Below are positions 55,793 through 64,000 of a DNA stretch of 64,000 bases, piece by piece. How positions within the stretch are numbered: position 1 is the stretch's first letter; each line of letters begins with the position of its first letter. The stretch is from Ignavibacteriales bacterium (GTDB lineage: Bacteria > Bacteroidota > Ignavibacteria > Ignavibacteriales > Melioribacteraceae): NCBI GenBank assembly GCA_021740915.1, contig JAIOYW010000015.1, positions 57,262 to 121,261 on the forward strand, read 5' to 3'. A model generated the notes under the pieces. It did not search any database. It saw only the letters and a program-made list of their open reading frames with translations, and was not told the origin of the DNA. A program made the translations under genes and the position numbers.

Positions 55793-56326
55793 ATGAAAAT
55801 AAATCTTCGTCCACCTCTGTATGATCCGGTTGCGGTTCAGCCAATGAGGGATGAATTACTATATGTTGGCTTTGAGGAATTAAATACTCCGGATAAACTT
55901 GATGAAAAATTGGATTCCATTTCTTCAGGATCTGCCCTCGTTGTAATTAACAGCGTTTGCGGCTGTGCCGCAGGTAGTGCGCGCCCAGGTGTTACTCTCG
56001 CACTCCAGCACAAAACGATCCCGGGAAATCTTTATACAGTTTTTGCAGGACAGGACAGAGATTCTATTGATCTGCTCAGATCAAAATATCTGGCGGCCTT
56101 TCCGCCTTCAAGCCCGTCTGTCGCTTTATTTAAGGACGGAGAAGTTGTGCACATGATGCATCGGTATCAGATTGAAGGACGCGGTCCGCAGGAGATTGCT
56201 GACGATCTTATTAAAGCTTTCGATAAACATTGTGATCGGCAGGGACCTGCAATATCACAGGAGGCATATGCCAAACTGGTACATGCCAGAGCATGCGGAT
56301 CAAAAATTCCGCTTCACGAGAATTAG
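55793..56326 (+). CDS. BrxA/BrxB-type bacilliredoxin
   Basis: The 177-residue protein is a thioredoxin-fold bacilliredoxin of the YphP/YqiW family. The active site is VCGCAAGSARPG with C56-G57-C58. In Firmicutes it removes bacillithiol from oxidised proteins. Length is a little above the usual 145, with a C-terminal extension (about 150-177: YAKLVHARACGSKIPLHEN). It lies 16 nt after the DUF59 gene, so it is the sixth gene of the suf operon. Members of the Chlorobi group are known to make N-methyl-bacillithiol, so a low-molecular thiol of this kind is plausible here. Confidence 0.9.
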   Translation: MKINLRPPLYDPVAVQPMRDELLYVGFEELNTPDKLDEKLDSISSGSALVVINSVCGCAAGSARPGVTLALQHKTIPGNLYTVFAGQDRDSIDLLRSKYLAAFPPSSPSVALFKDGEVVHMMHRYQIEGRGPQEIADDLIKAFDKHCDRQGPAISQEAYAKLVHARACGSKIPLHEN

Positions 56327-56337
56327 TAAATTATTGA

Positions 56338-56358
56338 GGGCGGATTAATAATCCGCCC
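56338..56358 (+). terminator. Hairpin between bacilliredoxin and the Rrf2 gene
   Basis: Perfect 9-bp stem GGGCGGATT/AATCCGCCC with an AAT loop, 11 nt after the stop and 10 nt before the Rrf2 ATG. It may partly terminate the suf message, or act as an attenuator that sets the Rrf2 level. Confidence 0.6.
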
Positions 56359-56368
56359 CGTCATTATT

Positions 56369-56851
56369 ATGAAATTCAGCGCACAGGAAGAATACGGTTT
56401 AAGATGTCTGCTCAGCCTGGGAAAAGAATTCCCCAGAAATAAAGGGCTTACTATCCCTGAGATCAGTCATAATGAAGGAATTACTCAGCATAATGTTGCC
56501 AAACTACTCAGAAAATTAAGAATAGAAGGTTTTGTCGCAAGTGAGAGAGGACAGGCAGGCGGATATACTCTAACACGATCCCCGGAAAATATTCTCATCC
56601 GTGATGTCCTCAATGCAATGGGTGGCAGGCTATTCGATGATAGTTTCTGCAATGATCATTCCGGATCAAATGCAATATGCACAAATACTTCAGATTGCTC
56701 GGTACGCTCATTATGGAAAATAATACAGAATGCAGTGGACGATGCAATAGTTAGCATGACTCTTGCAGATCTTCTGAAACCTGAAGACGAAATTTATGGT
56801 GAAAGTAACAATTTATTGGCAAAATTAAGGGCTGAGCTTAAAGAATTGTAA
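56369..56851 (+). CDS. Rrf2 family Fe-S-type transcription regulator
   Basis: A 160-residue winged-helix regulator. The Rrf2 helix-turn-helix is at about 1-60 (FSAQEEYGLRCLLSLGKE, GITQHNVAKLLRKLRIEGFV, SERGQAGGYTLTRSPENI). C94, C104 and C110 form the cluster-binding set used in IscR/SufR/RirA-like proteins. It is therefore probably an iron-sulfur sensor that controls the suf genes just upstream on the same strand. A hairpin at 56338-56358 separates it from bacilliredoxin. Direct autoregulation is inference. Confidence 0.88.
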   Translation: MKFSAQEEYGLRCLLSLGKEFPRNKGLTIPEISHNEGITQHNVAKLLRKLRIEGFVASERGQAGGYTLTRSPENILIRDVLNAMGGRLFDDSFCNDHSGSNAICTNTSDCSVRSLWKIIQNAVDDAIVSMTLADLLKPEDEIYGESNNLLAKLRAELKEL

Positions 56852-56859
56852 AATTGACA

Positions 56860-57480
56860 TTAATGGTCAAGTGATTCATTGAATAGTTTATTAATCCAAT
56901 CAATAAGAGAGAGCTGAAGTTGTGTATTGCCGAATAATTTAGAGTTCATAACAGCAGTCCCCGGAGGCAATCCGGGCTTTTCCTGCCAGGCAAGCCACGT
57001 GTGTAATAGTGCTTTTGAGTGATCAGACTTTTTGTATAGATTGACATTATTGGTTTCGATGAGAGCCACTGAATTTTTTGCATATAAGATTAAATGGTCA
57101 TCAGATGGAATACCTGCAAGCAGAAAATCTTCTATTTTTCCGGGTGCCATATTATCCGGCATCATCCAGATTCCAACAATCGGTTTACCCTCAGCTTTCA
57201 CAATGGTGCCATTCTGTTCAGGTTTATCAGGCAATCCATAACCGGCATTTTCTAAGAGGGCTTTCAATCGCGTCCATTTATTCCACGGTTGGATATCCGC
57301 GTCAAGAATTATTCCAAAAATCGTAATATCAGTTTTTACAAGTATCGGGATTCTCGAAAAAATTCTCGATTCACCCCCGCTTTCTATTATTGAAAACGTT
57401 TCGGGGACATCATGTACTGACATCAAATTACGGACTATATGCAAATCGTCTTTGCCCTCCACAAGCAGAAGGTTATCCAT
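56860..57480 (-). CDS. DUF3226-type TOPRIM-fold protein
   Basis: A 206-residue protein with a TOPRIM-like pattern: VEGKDD near the start (E8, D11, D12) and FGIILDADIQPW (D60, D62), the acidic residues that hold metal in OLD-type nucleases and DnaG-like enzymes. It resembles the DUF3226 family. ATG 57480 is chosen, since it starts directly after the upstream ATPase stop with AGG before it; a longer frame would overlap that gene by 59 nt. With the ATPase it forms a pair similar to the ATPase/TOPRIM pairs of split OLD and PARIS-like defence systems. Nuclease activity is not proven by sequence alone. Confidence 0.78.
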   Translation of the reverse strand: MDNLLLVEGKDDLHIVRNLMSVHDVPETFSIIESGGESRIFSRIPILVKTDITIFGIILDADIQPWNKWTRLKALLENAGYGLPDKPEQNGTIVKAEGKPIVGIWMMPDNMAPGKIEDFLLAGIPSDDHLILYAKNSVALIETNNVNLYKKSDHSKALLHTWLAWQEKPGLPPGTAVMNSKLFGNTQLQLSLIDWINKLFNESLDH

Positions 57481-57481
57481 T

Positions 57482-58588
57482 TTACCTAAGATTGATCGAT
57501 CCATAAGCTGCTTCAATAATCTCTTCCCTTGCAAACTCAAAAGGTACTATCTTTTTTAACTTATTATCTAATCTGTAGAGCCTTCCATCCGTTTGAGGAT
57601 TTGAGATCATCGCTTCGGCAAAGGCTTTAATCGTATCATTGCTGTGCGTAGTAACAAATAGCTGAATATTGAACTCGCTCGCTATCCTGAATAATATTTC
57701 CCAAAGTTTTTTCTGTATTGAATAATGCAAACCATTCTCAAATTCGTCAATCAGTAGAACCCCGGCTTCCTGAGGGCTGCTTTCAATCCCTGCGATGTTT
57801 AGCAGAATGCTAAGGATTCGATTTAAACCTTCGCCCATAGACTGAAGAGGTATTTTCCTGCTATCACCTGAAACCCTGACAACAGGATATCTTCCTTCGG
57901 AATTTTGTTCACTTTCTATGAAAGCAAGTTTTTCAATCTGAGGCTCAATTATTCTTAAACCTTCCAGAATAATTTTTTCTTTATCAGTAAGGATAATTTT
58001 ATCCCATAACCTGGCAAGATCTTCTGTGTCTTTATTATAGAAAATAAATTTGTTCTTAATGTTGCCATTGCTGTGAGGTTTCTTCAGAAAACTTTGAAGC
58101 GGAATAATTTCATATTTATCACCTGAACTGTATTCCAGCCCTTGCAAAACCTCATTACTATATTTTGTGAGGTCTTGTTCTGAGATAATTTTTTTCTGAA
58201 GAATTTTGGTTTCACCTTCAGAGGTTTTGTTTATCTTTTCATCATAAAAAAAATAAACAAAACGCAGGCTCATTTCTGTATTATCTGAAATTATCCTAAT
58301 GCTGTCCTTTTCTGAGAAATCGGATTTTCTGCCATAAAAAAAAGAGGAGAAAATGTCTTTAACATCCTGATGTGATCTGCCCTGAATGTCTTTTTTCCGA
58401 ATCTCCCCCCTTTCAAACAGAATATCAATAATTACGCTATCGTATATACCCGATAAATAAATAGCTATTGCCTCGAGCAAGCTTGTTTTTCCGCAACTAT
58501 TCCTCCCCGTCACTAGATTCAGTCTTCCAGGATTCTTCAATTCCAAATGTTTGAAACATTTAAAGTTATATATTTTAAGGGTTTTCAT
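57482..58588 (-). CDS. OLD/ABC-type AAA ATPase
   Basis: The 368-residue protein is an AAA_15/AAA_21-type ABC ATPase: KIYNFKCFKHLELKNPGRLN, Walker A GRNSCGKTS (K34), signature SMGEGLNRIL (about 252-262), Walker B VLLIDEFENGLHYS (D281, E282) and H-loop TTHSNDTIKAF. The inserted middle (about 75-220) is specific to this group. Such ATPases occur in OLD nucleases, Gabija and PARIS-like systems as sensors that trigger a partner TOPRIM effector. Here the partner lies directly downstream, starting one base after this stop. No transposon or phage gene is next to the pair. Confidence 0.88.
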   Translation of the reverse strand: MKTLKIYNFKCFKHLELKNPGRLNLVTGRNSCGKTSLLEAIAIYLSGIYDSVIIDILFERGEIRKKDIQGRSHQDVKDIFSSFFYGRKSDFSEKDSIRIISDNTEMSLRFVYFFYDEKINKTSEGETKILQKKIISEQDLTKYSNEVLQGLEYSSGDKYEIIPLQSFLKKPHSNGNIKNKFIFYNKDTEDLARLWDKIILTDKEKIILEGLRIIEPQIEKLAFIESEQNSEGRYPVVRVSGDSRKIPLQSMGEGLNRILSILLNIAGIESSPQEAGVLLIDEFENGLHYSIQKKLWEILFRIASEFNIQLFVTTHSNDTIKAFAEAMISNPQTDGRLYRLDNKLKKIVPFEFAREEIIEAAYGSINLR

Positions 58589-58638
58589 ATTTAAATATAA
58601 TCAGAATTCAATTAAACCAAATATCCTGAATTCCTAAG

Positions 58639-59089
58639 CTAGTCATTTTTATTACGTGATTTCTCTTTGAAATACTCAATGTATGGACCCCCGATCCACT
58701 CTTTTGCTTTTATAAGCAAATATACAATTGAGCTTTTGAAACAAACCCAAATGTTTCCATAATTCCAATAAGATTGATAGACAGATTCGGTTATTAATCT
58801 TGGTTCTCCGGCTACTTTCAGATCATCATCTTTTGTCATACCGATTTCAACGTCATCAACCGCTTTCTATGTGGCTTTTTTCATTTCTATTCGTATCGCC
58901 TCAGGCTCGTCTATCTCAACAAATATTTCCTTTCTTTGCTCTCTCATCGCATATGCTTTTACAGGAGGCGCTGAATTGATAATCCTTTGAAGTTGTTCAA
59001 ACTGCGATCGAAACTCATTCAGCTTTTCCAGCCGCCGAATAATTTGTACTCTAACCTGATTATTGACTGCAATTTCCTTTAACTTGCAA
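58639..59089 (-). pseudogene. Degenerate reading frame of unknown origin
   Basis: On the minus strand one frame runs from about 59089 (KLKEIAVNNQVRVQIIRRLE and on) to KKAT, meets an in-frame TAG at 58867-58869, and continues in the same frame as KAVDDVEIGMTKDDDLKVAG to a TAG at 58639. No ATG precedes the first half; only after the TAG does an ATG (58839) occur. So it reads like one gene of about 150 codons that has lost its start and gained a stop. No family recognised. The rest of 58589-59107 holds no other gene. Confidence 0.5.
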
Positions 59090-59107
59090 GATAAATATTA
59101 TCCTTCC

Positions 59108-61942
59108 TCAGCCGGATACCTCATCCAATAAATACAAAATTGATCTGTAGCTTATTCCGGAATGCAGCGATAATCCTATCTCACAGGTACGGCTTGTGGA
59201 GTACCCCTCTTCAGCTCTTCCTGCGAGCGCAGGTTTCAGTTTTCTGAGAGCGGATGCGTTTAGCTCCGGATATGTAAATCCCCTGTCGCCAGCCCAGCCG
59301 CAGCAGCCGACTTCAGCCGGAATGATAACATCGTTTGAAAGTGCAAGGGCAAGTTCTTTAAATTTATCGTCCAGTCCTTCTTTTCTGCTGCTGCAAGTTG
59401 TATGTATAGTTATAGTTTTAGTTGTTTTTTCAATTTTCAGATTCGGCAAAAGCAATTCGAGCGCGCCTTCTATCTGGTCATATACTATTAAATTCCGGTA
59501 CTCTGTATGACCTTTTTTAATGAATGACAAAAAGTGTTTGTGGCATGGACTCATGTCGAAAATCACCGGGATACGTCCATTTTCCGATACGTCCATCAAT
59601 TGGTCAGCGAGCCTCATGGACATCTGATCGCCCTGATGTTTGAATCCTTTGCTCGAAAAAGGCATACCGCAGCATAAACTTTCCAGTTTTTCAGGCAGGA
59701 GAACGTTATATCCGGCTTTATTAAATAACCTGATCACAACACTTTTAATATCTGCTTCATCGGCTCTTCGATCCCCATTGCCAAGTGATCTGTTAATACA
59801 AGCCGGGAAATAAACAACTTCTTTTAGTCCTGCAGCAGGGATGCTCTCTTTTATTTTTTTCCCTGGTAATGGAAATTCACTGTTCCAGACAGGCATTCTT
59901 AATCCGGTAATTTTTCCGGCAAGATCAAGGCTCCTGTTTACGAATTTCTCACCAGTAAGTGAGATAATCTTATGACCTAATCCGATACCAACCTTCATTG
60001 CAGATGTGACTTCGGCAAAATTATCAACAATCAGCCAGGCTATTTTATCAGCAAATATTCCATTCTTTTTGTACCTGAGTTCTTTGATCAGTTTACCTGT
60101 ATCAATATCCACCGGACAGCTCAAAGCGCATAATCCGTCTGTTGCACAGGTTTGTTCTCCCTGGTAATCATAACCGGCGAACAATTGTTTTAATGCCTTA
60201 TTATCCGAACCGCGCTGTTCTAATGTAACAAGCTCCCGGAATACTGTAATCCTCTGCCTTGGTGAAAGTGTAAGCTCCTTTGAAGGACAATTGACCTCAC
60301 AAAATCCACATTCAATACATTGATCAACGATCGGATCAGCGACAGGGAGTGGTTTCAGGTTCCTGAGGTGAACTTCAGGATCGCTGTTTATCAGAACACC
60401 TGGATTCAGAATATTTTGGGGATCGAAAGCATTTTTGATGCGAAGCATAATTTCGTAAAGTTCATCTCCCCATTCATATTTTACAAATGGAGCCATGTTT
60501 CGCCCTGTTCCGTGTTCTGCTTTCAAGGAACCGTCATATTTGTCTATGACAAGTTTCGCTAGATCTTCCATAAAAAGTTTATAACGCTCTGTTTCCTCAG
60601 GTGAGGAAAAATCAGGGCTGAATACAAAATGCAGGTTGCCTGAGAGTGAATGCCCCCAGATAATTGTGTCGGGATAATCAAATTTTGCAAACATTTCCCT
60701 TAGATCAAGTGCAGCATCGGCAAGTTTATCAAGCGGAAAATTCACGTCTTCAATAATCACACTCGTTCCAGGCGGTCTTGACTTACACACCGATGGAAAC
60801 AGTCCTTTCCTTACATCCCATAATTTTTTATATTCTTTTTTATCTTTTGTGAAAGAGACTTGTGATATTTTCGGCAGATTTTCGAGACTTTGAATAATAT
60901 CAGTAATATTTTTATCCAATTCGCCGGAATTTTCTCCGGAAGTTTCAACCAGCAGAGCAGTTACACCCTCGGGAAGAGTTCTCAGAATATCAGGCATTCC
61001 AGGTTTATCTTCGACTGATTTCAGCGCGGCGCGATCCATTATCTCCGCTGCATCAACAGAAAGCTTTTCGAAAATCGGGATTGCAGAACAGGCTGTATGA
61101 ATATCCGGGAACAGGATTAGCGATGTGGTTTTGTTAGGAAAGTCCGGCACAGTATTCAATGTCAGTTCACTGATAAAGCCGAGTGTCCCCTCTGAACCTA
61201 TCATCAGATGCATTATAATATCAAAAGGATCAGTAAAATCAGTCAATGAATTCAGTCCATAGCCTGTAGTGTTTTTCATCCTGTACTTGAAAATAATCCG
61301 ATCCCTTAAAGCAGTATTACCATTAACATAATCAGTAATCAACTTTAATTTTCTGAGAAGATCAGGTTTTTTATCCAGGAAATTCTGCCTGCTTTTTTCA
61401 TCAGCAGTATCAAGAATAAAACCATCTGCAAAAACAATTTTCATTGAATGAAGGGTATTATAGATATTCTTTGCTGTACCGCTTGTCATTCCGCTGGCAT
61501 TATTAGCCGCAATGCCTCCGATTGTAGCAGAATTTATCGATGCAGGATCTGGTCCCAGTTTCCTTTGAAATCCGGCAAGATAGAGATTAGCATATCCGCC
61601 GATGACCCCGGGCTGCAATCTGATACGCATCCCTTCGTCAATTACCTCGTGCCCTTCCCATGATTCGGGTTTGAGCATGACCGAATCTGAGACTGCTTGC
61701 CCGGAGAGGCTTGTTCCAGCACCCCTGAATGTTACAGGGATACTGAAAAGTGAAGCTTTTTTCAGGATCTCAGATATTTCCCTGTCATCCCTTACTTTAA
61801 TCACAAGTTCAGGAGTCAGCCTGTAAAAACTTGCATCAGTCCCATAAGCAAGCCTGCGGAGATAGTCCGATATTATCCGCTCATCAGGTATAAATGAACT
61901 GAGACCGTTCTTGAATTCCGTGAATTGAGATGCTGAAGCCAA
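59108..61942 (-). CDS. FAD-linked oxidase with Fe-S and CCG domains (D-lactate/glycolate dehydrogenase type)
   Basis: A 944-residue fusion. The N-terminal FAD_binding_4 domain (about 30-250) has VTFRGAGTSLSGQAVSDSVM and TIGGIAANNASGMTSGTAKN; the FAD-oxidase C-terminal domain follows (about 260-520: IIWGHSLSGNLHFVF, AEHGTGRNMAPFVKYEWG). Two Fe-S segments come next: CIECGFCEVNCPSKE (from 541) and CATDGLCALSCPVDID (about 600), then the CCG domain with LCCGMPFSSKGF (about 755) and GCCGWAGDRGF (about 881). It should oxidise D-lactate or glycolate and feed quinone or cytochromes. The start is a TTG at 61942, two bases after the aminopeptidase stop, so the genes are coupled. Confidence 0.9.
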   Translation of the reverse strand: MASASQFTEFKNGLSSFIPDERIISDYLRRLAYGTDASFYRLTPELVIKVRDDREISEILKKASLFSIPVTFRGAGTSLSGQAVSDSVMLKPESWEGHEVIDEGMRIRLQPGVIGGYANLYLAGFQRKLGPDPASINSATIGGIAANNASGMTSGTAKNIYNTLHSMKIVFADGFILDTADEKSRQNFLDKKPDLLRKLKLITDYVNGNTALRDRIIFKYRMKNTTGYGLNSLTDFTDPFDIIMHLMIGSEGTLGFISELTLNTVPDFPNKTTSLILFPDIHTACSAIPIFEKLSVDAAEIMDRAALKSVEDKPGMPDILRTLPEGVTALLVETSGENSGELDKNITDIIQSLENLPKISQVSFTKDKKEYKKLWDVRKGLFPSVCKSRPPGTSVIIEDVNFPLDKLADAALDLREMFAKFDYPDTIIWGHSLSGNLHFVFSPDFSSPEETERYKLFMEDLAKLVIDKYDGSLKAEHGTGRNMAPFVKYEWGDELYEIMLRIKNAFDPQNILNPGVLINSDPEVHLRNLKPLPVADPIVDQCIECGFCEVNCPSKELTLSPRQRITVFRELVTLEQRGSDNKALKQLFAGYDYQGEQTCATDGLCALSCPVDIDTGKLIKELRYKKNGIFADKIAWLIVDNFAEVTSAMKVGIGLGHKIISLTGEKFVNRSLDLAGKITGLRMPVWNSEFPLPGKKIKESIPAAGLKEVVYFPACINRSLGNGDRRADEADIKSVVIRLFNKAGYNVLLPEKLESLCCGMPFSSKGFKHQGDQMSMRLADQLMDVSENGRIPVIFDMSPCHKHFLSFIKKGHTEYRNLIVYDQIEGALELLLPNLKIEKTTKTITIHTTCSSRKEGLDDKFKELALALSNDVIIPAEVGCCGWAGDRGFTYPELNASALRKLKPALAGRAEEGYSTSRTCEIGLSLHSGISYRSILYLLDEVSG

Positions 61943-61944
61943 AA

Positions 61945-63342
61945 TTAAACCCTCGCGGCCATAATTTCTTCAATTTCAGCAGCACTCTTGGGTATCGGCT
62001 TCTTTCCAAGTACTTTTCTGCCGGTCTTGGTTATCAGAACATCATCCTCGATCCTTATACCACCGAATCCCATGTACTCAGCTGTTTTATCATAATTAAT
62101 AAACTCTGAATGTTTATTTGAAGCCTTCCAGTTTTCGAACAGCATTGGAATAAAATATATGCCTGGCTCAACTGTAAAAACAAATCCTGGTTTTAATTCG
62201 CGTGCAAGACGCAGATAATTCAGACCGAACTGTTTACTTCTTTTGACGGTTTTATCATATCCCACGTAATTTTCATTCAGGTTTTCCATGTCATGGACGT
62301 CCAATCCCATCATATGGCCAAGTCCGTGCGGGAAAAACAAAGCATGAGCGCCGGCATTAACTGCATCTTTTGTGCTTCCTTTCATCAGGCCTTCTGATAT
62401 AAGCCCATCGGCAATTACTTCCGCAGCAAGTAGATGCAGATCTTTCATTTTCACTCCGGGTTTGGCTGCTTCAATAGCCGCCATTTGAGCGCTCAATACG
62501 ATTTCGTAAATTGTTTTCTGTTTTTTCGTGAATTTCCCCTTGACCGGAAAAGTTCTCGTAATATCGCTTGCGTAATAATTAAGAGACTCGGCCCCGGAAT
62601 CTATCAGCAGCAGATCGCCCGACTTCATTTTGTTCGTCCGGTTATGATTGTGAAGTCTTTCGCCATCGATAGATAATATCATCTCGAAGGAAACCCCTTT
62701 GCCGTGAGACTGTGTAAAACCCTGCAATTCTCCGAATAACTCAAGTTCTTCGAGTCCCGGTTTTATTCTTCGCATGGCATGACTGTACATTTTATAACTT
62801 ATGTCAAGTGCTTTCTCAATTTCTTCTACTTCCTCTGCCGATTTCACAGCCCGCTGCTCAATCACCGAAAGCATAAGCGTTTCGGAATACATCGCACTCT
62901 GATCCTGACGTTTTATTCCGGAAAGATCCTCCAGCCTTATCATGTTTTCATATCTGTAAGGAGGGAGCATGTGGATTTTCTGTCCTTTCGCAAGGGCATC
63001 TTTTATGACTTTGAATATTTCTGCATGTTTACGGACTTTTTTGATCCCGGGTCCCTGGGCAAGATCACTCAGCATCGGAACAGGACCTGTCCATACCATA
63101 TCATCTAAAGTGGAATCATTCCCGTAAATTGTTTCGGTGTTTTTATCAATATCAATCGTTGCCGCAAGTCCGGGGAAATCAAGACCAAAATAGTAAAGAA
63201 AAGTGCTGTCCTGTCTGAAGGGATACTCATTTGCTCTGTAATTGATTGGTACAGTGTCATTCCCGAAAAGAACGATAAGTCCGTTCCCGACAAGTTCTTT
63301 TAATTTTTTTCTTCGCTCTGTGTAAGTTGCAGTGGAAAACAT
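61945..63342 (-). CDS. Xaa-Pro aminopeptidase (aminopeptidase P, M24B)
   Basis: The 465-residue enzyme has an N-terminal creatinase-like domain (about 1-180) and a pita-bread catalytic domain. Metal ligands are D248 in LLLIDSGAES, D259 in YYASDITRTFP, the His in FFPHGLGHMMGLDVHD, and the Glu residues in FVFTVEPGIYF and GGIRIEDDVLI. It removes N-terminal residues before proline, using two metal ions in the cytoplasm. It fits the peptidase-rich content of the window. The ATG at 63342 is clear. The FAD oxidase gene follows two bases later. Nothing upstream on the same strand. Confidence 0.93.
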   Translation of the reverse strand: MFSTATYTERRKKLKELVGNGLIVLFGNDTVPINYRANEYPFRQDSTFLYYFGLDFPGLAATIDIDKNTETIYGNDSTLDDMVWTGPVPMLSDLAQGPGIKKVRKHAEIFKVIKDALAKGQKIHMLPPYRYENMIRLEDLSGIKRQDQSAMYSETLMLSVIEQRAVKSAEEVEEIEKALDISYKMYSHAMRRIKPGLEELELFGELQGFTQSHGKGVSFEMILSIDGERLHNHNRTNKMKSGDLLLIDSGAESLNYYASDITRTFPVKGKFTKKQKTIYEIVLSAQMAAIEAAKPGVKMKDLHLLAAEVIADGLISEGLMKGSTKDAVNAGAHALFFPHGLGHMMGLDVHDMENLNENYVGYDKTVKRSKQFGLNYLRLARELKPGFVFTVEPGIYFIPMLFENWKASNKHSEFINYDKTAEYMGFGGIRIEDDVLITKTGRKVLGKKPIPKSAAEIEEIMAARV

Positions 63343-63430
63343 ATTAACTCCATTGGTCTGATTACAATATTATCCTACAAAAATACAGAATCTTTCCGGC
63401 AGTATTGATATTGATTGGATTAAAATCATT

Positions 63431-63743
63431 GTCTGAACCTTGATTTTTATGATTTAATGATTACCTTGATTATAATGGAGCTGGCTTGCCCCCGGTGCGG
63501 CATTCCACCTAACCTTTAACGATTAATCATTAACAATTAATAATTATGCGTCGGGCAGGCCCTTCGGAGTCATTGTTCTTTTCATTGGCGTTTTTGGCTA
63601 CAATAATTTCACCCTGCCTGCGGCAGGCAGGCCCTTCGGGGTTCATAGTTTGCCAGGGGGTTTCATTTCTATAATAATTTCATCCCTTCGGGATTAAAAA
63701 AGAATCATGTTAATCATTTAATCACATTAATCCTGGTTCAGAC
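63431..63743. mobile_element. 313-bp MITE-like element with imperfect terminal inverted repeats
   Basis: The left end begins GTCTGAACC (63431-63439) and the right end finishes GGTTCAGAC (63735-63743). About 34 bp at each end are imperfect inverted repeats (about 27 of 34 matching), both containing an AATGATTA-like core. No gene lies inside, and no clear target duplication is seen. The interior holds the palindrome CCTGCCTGC/GCAGGCAGG near 63613. Confidence 0.55.
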
Positions 63744-64000
63744 AGCTTTTCTCTTTGCAACTCACATCCCGATAAACTCGTCCTTTACGGCAGGAGTCAT
63801 TTTTCCATTAATAATTAACAATTAATAATTATGTGTCGGGCAGGCCCTTCGGAGTCATTGTTCTTTTCATTGGCGTTTTTGGCTACAATAATATCACCCT
63901 GCCTGCGGCAGGCAGGCCCTTCGGGGTTCATGGTTTGCCAGGGGGTTTCATTTCTATAATAATTTCATCCCTTCAGGATTAAAAAAGAATCATGTCAATC
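63531..64000 (+). repeat. 285-bp tandem duplication, second copy cut by window edge
   Basis: From 63531 to 63715 the sequence recurs at 63816-64000, a shift of 285 bp, with about 5 differences in 185 compared bases. The unit includes TAACAATTAATAATTATG, GGCAGGCCCTTCGG and the GC-rich palindrome. The region 63343-64000 contains no gene. Whether further copies lie beyond the edge is unknown. Confidence 0.9.

Noticed and set aside
58639..58839. 66-codon minus-strand frame as a separate gene
   Set aside because: It is the continuation, in the same frame, of a longer upstream frame after an in-frame TAG, so a degenerate gene explains it better. Recoding of TAG was considered, but nothing else in the window uses it and the upstream part lacks a start.
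63531..64000. CRISPR-like array
   Set aside because: Repeat unit is 285 bp with no short repeat/spacer pattern and no cas genes.

Overview
The window is an AT-rich stretch of a Gram-negative genome from the Bacteroidetes/Chlorobi (FCB) group, most likely an Ignavibacteria-type organism. This rests on a type IX secretion C-terminal sorting domain with the motif YPNPFNPTAKF, several lipoproteins and signal-peptide enzymes, a TAnnTTTG-type promoter in front of the suf operon, and the overall gene content. The assignment is an inference; there is no rRNA gene in the window.

Left part (1-22.8 kb): a truncated FG-GAP/UnbV lipoprotein, then a copper operon (charged membrane protein, CopZ-like chaperone, CopA ATPase, cupin), an IMPDH/GMP reductase-family enzyme, and a series of exported hydrolases: M3 oligoendopeptidase, a type IX-secreted protein, S9 prolyl peptidase, alkaline-phosphatase-like lipoprotein, GH12 glucanase, GH20 hexosaminidase and a tricorn-like S41 protease. 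These suggest a polymer- and peptide-degrading lifestyle.

Central accessory island (22.9-35.0 kb): a PLD-helicase, a DUF4391 protein, a Bro-N/DinD-like protein, a broken copy of the 5' end of a type III methyltransferase gene, a DUF1016/YhcG PD-(D/E)XK nuclease, an intact type III Mod, a type III Res, and a zinc-finger/coiled-coil protein with DnaJ-like cysteine motifs. It looks like a type III restriction-modification locus with an extra helicase module, into which accessory genes have been inserted. The 5' end of mod is duplicated on both sides of the DUF1016 gene, and several genes carry in-frame palindromes or repeats.

Right part (35-64 kb): an archaeal-type GatD/GatE tRNA-dependent amidotransferase pair, tRNA-Ala(CGC), uvrA, an alpha/beta hydrolase, a flippase-like membrane protein, a Nudix hydrolase, an L,D-transpeptidase, an uncharacterised Rossmann protein, and a translation cluster (PTS IIA-like, hisS, hypothetical, rlmB). 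Then comes a complete suf operon (sufB-C-D-S, DUF59, bacilliredoxin, Rrf2 regulator), a two-gene AAA ATPase/TOPRIM pair resembling a split OLD or PARIS-type defence system, a degenerate reading frame, an FAD/Fe-S D-lactate dehydrogenase-type protein and an aminopeptidase P. The window ends in non-coding DNA with a 313-bp element bounded by imperfect inverted repeats and a 285-bp tandem duplication.

The best candidates for new biology are the helicase-DUF4391-Mod-Res island with its inserted genes, the AAA/TOPRIM pair, and the presence of GatDE in a bacterium.
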